A stretch of DNA of 5,466 nucleotides. It comes from Mollicutes bacterium (lineage in GTDB: Bacteria > Bacillota_I > Bacilli_A > Izemoplasmatales > Izemoplasmataceae). The stretch spans positions 1 through 5,466 of the forward strand of contig PWKX01000115.1 of NCBI GenBank assembly GCA_003559585.1, given 5' to 3'. Below the pieces are notes generated by a model, which saw only the letters and a list, made by a program, of their open reading frames with translations, searched no databases and was not told the origin of the DNA. Within the stretch, counting starts at the first letter, position 1. Each line of letters starts with the position of its first letter. The position numbers and the translations under genes are program-made. Shown one piece after another: positions 1-4,355 of the stretch.

Positions 1-360
1 ATTTTGATGGTGCTAGCAGCGTTTTCTTCAGGTAAAACCATTTTCAAAAATATTGAACGCTTAAGAATCAAAGAAAGCGACCGTGTGGCATCTATGTCTG
101 AGATGTTAAACAAGTTAAAGATTCATCATACCATTGATGATCATACGATGGTGATTGAAGGTAAAAGACAGTATGAAGGATCAATAACCGTGAATCCCTA
201 CGATGATCATCGCATTGCCATGAGTGCCATCATCGCTAGTTTAAAAACCAAAGGAACCATAACATTATTAGATGAAAAATGTATGAATAAATCATATCCA
301 AATTTCGTTGAAACGGTTAAACACTTAGGTCTAACCATTCAAAAGGGGGCATCATCATGA
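1..360 (+). CDS. aroA: 3-phosphoshikimate 1-carboxyvinyltransferase (EPSP synthase), C-terminal part
   Basis: This is the last 119 codons of EPSP synthase, the cytoplasmic shikimate-pathway enzyme that transfers the enolpyruvyl group of PEP to shikimate-3-phosphate. The family is usually about 420-450 aa, so roughly 300 residues lie upstream of the window. The frame is open from base 1, and the internal TTG/ATG codons near the edge are not starts. Visible C-terminal hallmarks are the RIKESDR motif (about residues 22-28 of the fragment), which carries the Lys-Glu active-site pair; the DDHRIAM motif (codons at 202-222), which carries the Asp-His-Arg trio that contacts PEP; and a CMNKSYPNF segment, which carries the late active-site Lys. 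The gene ends in TGA inside the ATGA overlap with aroC, and the aroC ribosome site lies within its last codons. Nothing looks damaged. Identification is firm; only the 5' part is missing. Confidence 0.96.
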   Translation: MLMVLAAFSSGKTIFKNIERLRIKESDRVASMSEMLNKLKIHHTIDDHTMVIEGKRQYEGSITVNPYDDHRIAMSAIIASLKTKGTITLLDEKCMNKSYPNFVETVKHLGLTIQKGASS

Positions 361-1355
361 ACAGTTTCGGGACTTTATTTAAAGTTACATTATATGGTGA
401 ATCTCATCAACCAGCTATTGGTGTGGTGATTGATGGTGTGCCACCAGGCATTGCCATCAATCATGATAAGATTAAAGCAGACCTTTATAACCGTAATCCA
501 CGAGATATAGGCACAACCCCACGAAAAGAAGCAGATTTATATGCCATCACCTCAGGTGTCTTTAACGGTAAAACAACTGGCTCACCCTTACATGTGATGA
601 TTGAAAATACCAACACCAAATCAAAAGATTATGAAGCTTTAAAAACACATTACCGACCAGGTCATAGTGACTTTGTGGCAAAGAAAAAATATCAGGGTTT
701 TCACGATTACCGAGGCGGTGGTCGTTTCTCGGGTCGTTTAACAGCTCCACTTGTGATCGCGGGACAAATTGCTAAGCAATGCTTGCCTTTTACTTTTCAC
801 AGCAAACTAAAGCAAGTAGGTGATTGTCGAGATCTTAATCACCTGGATGATTACTTAACAAAAAAACAAGAAGAAGGCGATTCTGTGGGTGGTGTGGTGT
901 CTTTACGTGTTGAAGGTTTGCCAGTTGGTTTAGGCGAACCGATGTTTGAAAAACTAACATCCCACGTGGCAAAAATCTTATTTTCAGTGCCTTCAGTTAA
1001 AGGTGTTGAGTTTGGCTCAGGCTTTGAAAAAGCACACCTAAAAGGCAGTGAGTTTAACGATACCATTATTGATGAGATAGGCACAACCAAAACCAATCAT
1101 AGTGGTGGTGTATCAGGGGGGGTATCTAACGGCAATCCCCTCATGATTCAAGTGATGGTTAAACCAACCTCAAGCATTGCCAAAACACAACACACCTATG
1201 ATGAACAAACGAGCGATGTTCAAACACTCAACATTAAAGGCCGTCATGACACAGCTCACATCAGACGCATTCCTATCGTGTTAGAAAATGTAACGAGCAT
1301 CGCATTGTTAGACCTTTTTCTTCAATATAAAGCGTATCAGTTAAATGAAAAATAA
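357..1355 (+). CDS. aroC: Chorismate synthase
   Basis: Chorismate synthase removes phosphate from EPSP by a trans-1,4 elimination that needs reduced FMN, giving chorismate for aromatic amino acids and folate. The ATG at 357 overlaps the aroA stop (ATGA), and AAAAGGGGG at 341-349 sits seven bases upstream, so the start is secure. Family landmarks are GESH at residues 14-17, with the first catalytic His at 17; TPRKEAD at 54-60; TTGSP at 73-77; RPGHSD at 100-105, with the second catalytic His at 103; GGGRFSGR at 120-127; the GGVSGGVSNG loop and KPTSSI in the C-terminal third; and GRHD at 295-298. At 332 aa it is shorter than the usual 350-390. Several normally conserved positions differ: Gln18 follows GESH where Gly or Cys is usual, NPRDIG (47-52) replaces the usual RPG-type loop, and Thr299-Ala300 follows GRHD where Pro-Cys is common. 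The catalytic histidines and flavin-binding loops remain, so I expect a working but divergent enzyme. Confidence 0.96.
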   Translation: MNSFGTLFKVTLYGESHQPAIGVVIDGVPPGIAINHDKIKADLYNRNPRDIGTTPRKEADLYAITSGVFNGKTTGSPLHVMIENTNTKSKDYEALKTHYRPGHSDFVAKKKYQGFHDYRGGGRFSGRLTAPLVIAGQIAKQCLPFTFHSKLKQVGDCRDLNHLDDYLTKKQEEGDSVGGVVSLRVEGLPVGLGEPMFEKLTSHVAKILFSVPSVKGVEFGSGFEKAHLKGSEFNDTIIDEIGTTKTNHSGGVSGGVSNGNPLMIQVMVKPTSSIAKTQHTYDEQTSDVQTLNIKGRHDTAHIRRIPIVLENVTSIALLDLFLQYKAYQLNEK

Positions 1356-1365
1356 AGGATTGTTC

Positions 1366-1394
1366 ATGGTTAAAGATACGCCTTATGCTATAAT
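1366..1394 (+). promoter_or_regulatory. Extended -10 promoter for the lipoprotein gene
   Basis: A perfect extended -10 element, TGCTATAAT, occupies 1386-1394 (TG at 1386-1387, TATAAT at 1389-1394). The -35 region is poor: the best candidate is ATGGTT at 1366-1371 with a 17-bp spacer, which is typical of extended -10 promoters. Transcription would begin near 1401, about 23 bases before the ATG at 1424. The aroC-lipoprotein gap shows no terminator, so readthrough from aroAC may add to expression. Confidence 0.7.
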
Positions 1395-1423
1395 AAATAT
1401 ATAGTTGAAAAGGGAGTGGTTTG

Positions 1424-2029
1424 ATGAAAAAAATATTGGGATTGATGTTGCTTATTATCACACCGTTATTATTAGTGGGTTGTGATATCATTGAACAAGA
1501 AATTCAGCGTGCAGAATCCATTGAACTTGAAGATTATTTGGTGGATATACCTAATAGAACAGTTTATTTAAAAATTACAAGTGACGCCGATGAACCCGTC
1601 ATTGAAGATGTGGTGATTAATGACACACAGTATGCATTGATCGATGAGGGGAACGACTGGTATCGTTTAGATGAGGTACCGATTGCCACGGCCTACAACA
1701 TTGGCAGTGTATATTATCGCACAGGTGTTGGGGTTCGCTTATCGTTTGGTCTTAATCATGATATTAAGATTAAAGATGCATTAGATTTTTTACCGGATGA
1801 ACAGCTCACACAGTTAGATCAAACCTTAACGTTTGATGCCATCACGTTTACACCATCTGAGACAGAATTGGTAGACATTGATGGCGATGAGCAAATCACC
1901 ATTGATGTGATTGATGACTGGGTATGGCTTGTTTTAGATGATGAAGTGCCTGTTTATGTTGTGGTTGACATTGAAGGCGACATCTATGTGATTACTGTGC
2001 CTGATGATTTAGATGATTACTTAAAATAA
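1424..2029 (+). CDS. Putative acidic lipoprotein of unknown function
   Basis: No family is recognised. The product begins with a lipoprotein signal peptide: two lysines at residues 2-3, a hydrophobic stretch to Val18, and a lipobox LLVGC ending at Cys20. It should be lipidated there and anchored to the outer face of the membrane. I chose the ATG at 1424, because AGGGAG at 1411-1416 is seven bases away; a TTG at 1421 would add one Met but sits too close. The mature part of about 182 residues is strikingly acidic, with about 45 Asp/Glu against about 9 Lys/Arg by hand count. It has no transmembrane segment and no further Cys. Alternating hydrophobic and acidic residues, especially in the last 60 (for example DWVWLVLDDEVPVYVVV), suggest beta-strand-rich, possibly Ig-like or cation-binding folds. 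The gene has its own promoter and terminator, so its function cannot be read from the neighbours. Confidence 0.85.
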   Translation: MKKILGLMLLIITPLLLVGCDIIEQEIQRAESIELEDYLVDIPNRTVYLKITSDADEPVIEDVVINDTQYALIDEGNDWYRLDEVPIATAYNIGSVYYRTGVGVRLSFGLNHDIKIKDALDFLPDEQLTQLDQTLTFDAITFTPSETELVDIDGDEQITIDVIDDWVWLVLDDEVPVYVVVDIEGDIYVITVPDDLDDYLK

Positions 2030-2038
2030 TTAAGGTTG

Positions 2039-2074
2039 AAGTCGGATTGATAAACTCAATGCGACTTTTTTCTT
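2039..2074 (+). terminator. Intrinsic terminator after the lipoprotein gene
   Basis: AAGTCG at 2039-2044 pairs with CGACTT at 2062-2067. Inside it, ATTGA (2046-2050) pairs with TCAAT (2056-2060) around a TAAAC loop, with one G-G mismatch between the two stem parts. A T-rich tail follows (T run 2066-2071, then CTT). It lies ten bases after the lipoprotein stop, as expected for a rho-independent terminator. Confidence 0.85.
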
Positions 2075-2101
2075 GAAAATTTTTTTACATTACTGAATAA
2101 T
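2073..2101 (+). promoter_or_regulatory. Candidate sigma-A-type promoter for a small transcript
   Basis: TTGAAA at 2073-2078 (5 of 6 to consensus) is separated by 17 bp from AATAAT at 2096-2101 (5 of 6). Initiation would fall near 2108. The -35 overlaps the tail of the preceding terminator. The region is AT-rich, so chance matches are possible. The spacing and the presence of a terminator about 130 bases downstream support it. Confidence 0.5.
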
Positions 2102-2107
2102 CACAAA

Positions 2108-2241
2108 TAAAGATTGCAGTTATGATTAGAAAGGTTTACGATGTGGTTGTTATGAACGAACCCTTACGTCTTCAAACACATACATTAAATGTACCTCCCC
2201 TTTTAAAAAAGAAACGCATGTGATGATGTGTTTCTTTTTTT
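2108..2241 (+). ncRNA. Candidate small RNA (or short leader transcript) of about 130 nt
   Basis: This is a putative independent transcript bounded by the promoter pair at 2073-2101 and the terminator at 2205-2241. Foldable elements within it are a hairpin at 2145-2162 (GGTTGTT against AACGAACC with one bulged G and a three-base loop) and a perfect short inverted repeat at 2181-2193 (TACAT-TAA-ATGTA). The tract CCTCCCCTTTT at 2194-2204 lies between that hairpin and the terminator stem and would be single-stranded. C-rich single-stranded tracts are how several Firmicute small RNAs pair with Shine-Dalgarno sites. The complement, AAAAGGGG, occurs at the aroC ribosome site (341-348). A 33-codon ORF (2122-2223) overlaps and is the alternative reading. 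I recognise no known RNA family; the assignment is inferred. Confidence 0.3.
2205..2241 (+). terminator. Strong intrinsic terminator, possibly bidirectional
   Basis: GAAACGCAT (2211-2219) pairs with ATGTGTTTC (2226-2234) through nine base pairs, one of them G-U, around a GTGATG loop. A run of seven T follows (2235-2241). The A run just before the stem (2205-2210) would supply a T tail on the minus strand, so termination could work in both directions. No protein gene ends between it and the earlier terminator at 2039-2074, which implies a separate short transcript. Confidence 0.85.
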
Positions 2242-2261
2242 ATGAATAGATTTTCCCATTA

Positions 2262-2289
2262 TTGAAAAATGACAAGAAACCAGCATGAT
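2262..2289 (+). promoter_or_regulatory. Candidate promoter for the etfB-etfA-oxidase operon
   Basis: TTGAAA at 2262-2267 (5 of 6) and CATGAT at 2284-2289 (4 of 6) are separated by 16 bp. The start point would be near 2296, leaving an untranslated leader of about 60 bases before etfB. The preceding terminator isolates this operon, so a promoter must lie between 2242 and about 2340. This is the best match I find, but the -10 is imperfect, which would fit an activated or regulated promoter. Confidence 0.4.
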
Positions 2290-2313
2290 AGCGTTTTATT
2301 AAGAAAGGATATG

Positions 2314-2327
2314 TGATATCGTTATCA
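2314..2327. promoter_or_regulatory. Palindrome in the etf operon leader, possible operator
   Basis: TGATATCGTTATCA is an inverted repeat with six of seven pairs matching, centred about 25 bases downstream of the inferred start point and 29-42 bases before the etfB ATG. The overlapping TGTGAT (2312-2317) also has a perfect partner, ATCACA (2336-2341), just before the ribosome site. Either could be a repressor roadblock site or a small leader hairpin. It does not match the Rex consensus well. No regulator is assigned. Confidence 0.3.
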
Positions 2328-2355
2328 TGAAATTAATCACAGTTGAGGTGACCAA

Positions 2356-3147
2356 ATGAAAATAATAAGTTGTATTAAACAAGTACCCGCGTCTTCTAAT
2401 GTCGATGTTGATCCAGACACGGGTGTTTTAATTAGAGATGGTAATAACGTTAAGATGAATCCATATGATCTATACTCATTAGAAGCATCATATGCCATTC
2501 AAGCAAAAGCGAAAGATGCGAAAACACATGCGATTACGATGGGGCCTCCTAGCGCGTCTGAGGTTTTAAAAGAAGCTCTTTTTATGGGAACTGATGATGC
2601 TTCACTTATATCTGATCGTGCTTTTGCAGGCGCTGATGTGTTAGCCACAGCCTATACCTTATCACAAATGATTCGCTATATTGGCGGTTATGATGTGATT
2701 GTGTGTGGCAAGCAAACAACCGATGGGGATACGGCGCAAGTGGGCCCTGAGATTGCTGAGTTTTTAGGTATTCCACATGTGCCATATGTGAAAGATATCA
2801 TTTCTGTTGAACACGATGCCTTGATTGTTAAGAGCACTTATGATGATTATGAAGAAATTGTGAAAATTAAAACCCCGTGTCTAATCACCATTGATAAAGG
2901 TGGCTTTGTGCCGAGATTACCTTCATATAAAAGAAAAATGTCGTTTAAAAATAACAAAATTCCTATGGTTTCATTAAAAGATTTACCTGATCAAAACCCC
3001 GATCATTACGGCTTGAATGGGTCCCCAACACAAGTAGAAGAAATCTTCCCACCAAGCAATGATATGGATACAGTGACCATCAATCAAACCCCTGAAAAAA
3101 CTGCGGACACTTTGATTGATATTTTAAAAGAAAGACGATATGTGTAG
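2356..3147 (+). CDS. etfB: Electron-transfer flavoprotein beta subunit, bifurcating type (LctB-like)
   Basis: EtfB is the small ETF subunit. In bifurcating ETFs it holds a second FAD in place of AMP and binds NAD(H). The 263-aa length is normal. The ATG at 2356 follows GAGGTGA (2345-2351) at good spacing. Family landmarks are CIKQVP at residues 6-11, MNPYDLYSLEA at 34-44, SDRAFAGAD at 86-94, GKQTTDGDTAQVGP at 118-131, TPCLITIDKG and PRLPSYK in the second half, and GLNGSPTQVEEIF near the C-terminus. The DGDTAQVGP form is characteristic of bifurcating or NAD-linked ETFs; the ordinary electron-carrier ETFs of beta-oxidation have a DDD..QTG-type sequence here. etfA follows after eight bases and an FAD-linked oxidase gene comes next, with no acyl-CoA dehydrogenase in view. 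This matches the lactate dehydrogenase LctBCD layout. Regulation is probably through the candidate promoter and palindrome upstream. Confidence 0.95.
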   Translation: MKIISCIKQVPASSNVDVDPDTGVLIRDGNNVKMNPYDLYSLEASYAIQAKAKDAKTHAITMGPPSASEVLKEALFMGTDDASLISDRAFAGADVLATAYTLSQMIRYIGGYDVIVCGKQTTDGDTAQVGPEIAEFLGIPHVPYVKDIISVEHDALIVKSTYDDYEEIVKIKTPCLITIDKGGFVPRLPSYKRKMSFKNNKIPMVSLKDLPDQNPDHYGLNGSPTQVEEIFPPSNDMDTVTINQTPEKTADTLIDILKERRYV

Positions 3148-3155
3148 GTGATAGC

Positions 3156-4355
3156 ATGGCATACATAAAAGTAAATCAAAGCAAAGTTGATCAAAAAATT
3201 GCCGATAAATTACAAGACTTATGCCCGTTTGGTGCTTTTGATTATGAAGATGCTTATTTAAGCATCAACGCTGCGTGTAAGGTTTGTAAAATTTGTGTGA
3301 CCAAAGGTCCTAATGGTGTGTGTGAGTTCATCGAAGATGATCGCCCACGCATTGATAAATCAAAATATAAAGGCATTGCGGTTTATATTGAGCATCACGA
3401 TAACAAAGCCCATCCTGTTAGTTGGGAATTGATTGGTAAAGCGCAAGAACTCGCCAAAACAACCAAAGAAGAAATTCAAGCGATTTTAGTTGGTTCAAAC
3501 GTGGAACATATTGCAAAAGAAGCTTTAACTTACGGTGTTGACCGTGTTTTTGTTTATGATAAACCGTTATATCATGATTTCAATGTTGAAACATATACAC
3601 ATGCGGTTGAACATGCTTTTAAAACCTTCAAAAGCAATATTATTTTAATGGGTGGAACCCCTTTAGGCAGAAGCTTTGCACCAAGGGTGGCGGCCCGTTT
3701 AAAAACAGGTTTAACAGCGGATTGTACCATGCTCGATATTAAACCAGATGGGGATCTACTGCAAATAAGACCAGCTTTTGGTGGAAATATCATGGCGAAA
3801 ATTCACACGCCTAACCACCGTCCACAACTGGCAACCATACGTTATAAAATGTTTGATAAACCTGAAAAAACAGAACCAAACGGTAAGATTATCCACGTAG
3901 ATACAGCTGATATATCAACACAAACCAATCTTGAACTCATCGAGATCTTAAGACAACCAAAAGTCGATGATATTTCCGATGCAGAGGTGATCATTGCTGT
4001 TGGTCGTGCGTTTAAGAAAAAAGAGGATTTAGCATTGATTGAACCATTAAGAAAACAGTTGAATGCAGAGGTTGCTTGCACGAGACCATTGATTGAAAAT
4101 GGTTGGTTTGATCCCCGCAAACAAATAGGGTTAAGTGGGCGTACGGTCAAACCTAAATTAATCATAAACCTTGGTATCAGTGGTGCCGTTCAGTTTATTG
4201 AAGGCATGAAAGACTCAGAGTGTATCATCAGCATTAACAGCGATGATGATAATAAATTATTTGAATTATCTCATTATGCCATTAAAGGCGATATATACGA
4301 CATCTTACCACATTTAAATGACCGACTTGAATCTATATTGAAGGGGGCTTCATAA
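3156..4355 (+). CDS. etfA: Electron-transfer flavoprotein alpha subunit with ferredoxin-like N-terminus (LctC-like)
   Basis: EtfA carries the mobile FAD that shuttles electrons between EtfB and the partner dehydrogenase. The ATG at 3156 has AGGTGA (3146-3151), overlapping the etfB stop, as its ribosome site. At 399 aa it is longer than a plain EtfA (about 320), because residues 1-60 form a ferredoxin-like extension with Cys at 23 (in CPFGAF), 41, 44, 47 (CKVCKIC) and 56. Dicluster versions begin with an additional CxxCxxC, which is absent here, leaving ligands for one [4Fe-4S] cluster. The EtfA core follows: GGTPLGRSFAPRVAARL at about 166-182, TGLTADCT at 184-191, and the FAD domain with RPLIENGW (310-317), GLSGRT (325-330), GISGAVQF (340-347) and INSDDDNKLF (360-369). 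Similar ferredoxin-fused EtfA proteins serve electron-confurcating lactate dehydrogenase and caffeyl-CoA reductase. The next gene begins in the stop codon (TAATG), which indicates one coupled operon. Confidence 0.94.
   Translation: MAYIKVNQSKVDQKIADKLQDLCPFGAFDYEDAYLSINAACKVCKICVTKGPNGVCEFIEDDRPRIDKSKYKGIAVYIEHHDNKAHPVSWELIGKAQELAKTTKEEIQAILVGSNVEHIAKEALTYGVDRVFVYDKPLYHDFNVETYTHAVEHAFKTFKSNIILMGGTPLGRSFAPRVAARLKTGLTADCTMLDIKPDGDLLQIRPAFGGNIMAKIHTPNHRPQLATIRYKMFDKPEKTEPNGKIIHVDTADISTQTNLELIEILRQPKVDDISDAEVIIAVGRAFKKKEDLALIEPLRKQLNAEVACTRPLIENGWFDPRKQIGLSGRTVKPKLIINLGISGAVQFIEGMKDSECIISINSDDDNKLFELSHYAIKGDIYDILPHLNDRLESILKGAS

Larger units (their letters stand above)
2030..2355. other. 326-bp intergenic region: two terminators, two candidate promoters, candidate small transcript
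   Basis: No conserved protein gene is visible here on either strand. The region is dense in signals: the lipoprotein terminator (2039-2074), a promoter-like pair (2073-2101), an unassigned segment ending in a strong terminator (2205-2241), a second promoter-like pair (2262-2289), a palindrome (2314-2327), and the GAGGTGA ribosome site of etfB (2345-2351). The longest small ORF on the plus strand is 33 codons (2122-2223). It lacks a good ribosome site and runs into the terminator stem. No riboswitch class that I know matches. Confidence 0.7.

Noticed and set aside
358..360. Reading TGA as tryptophan, as in Mycoplasma and Spiroplasma
   Set aside because: aroA ends at this TGA exactly where the family ends and aroC begins, and Trp is written TGG in the genes here. 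The standard code applies.
1421..1423. TTG at 1421 as the start of the lipoprotein gene
   Set aside because: It is only four bases from AGGGAG, whereas the ATG at 1424 is seven away and gives a normal signal peptide.
562..1491. Open frames of 60-80 codons on the minus strand opposite aroC and the start of the lipoprotein gene (562-750, 851-1096, 1273-1491)
   Set aside because: They lie antisense to conserved genes, have no recognisable domains and follow the codon pattern of the sense genes. They are shadows.
2312..2329. Rex (NADH-sensing) operator upstream of etfB
   Set aside because: Rex control would make sense for this operon, but the palindrome centred at 2320/2321 does not align with the TTGTGA-TCACAA or TTGTTAA-TTAACAA forms.
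2356..4355. ETF serving fatty-acid or butyryl-CoA dehydrogenase
   Set aside because: No acyl-CoA dehydrogenase, thiolase or crotonase is in view. The ferredoxin-like EtfA extension and the directly coupled FAD oxidase gene favour the lactate dehydrogenase type.
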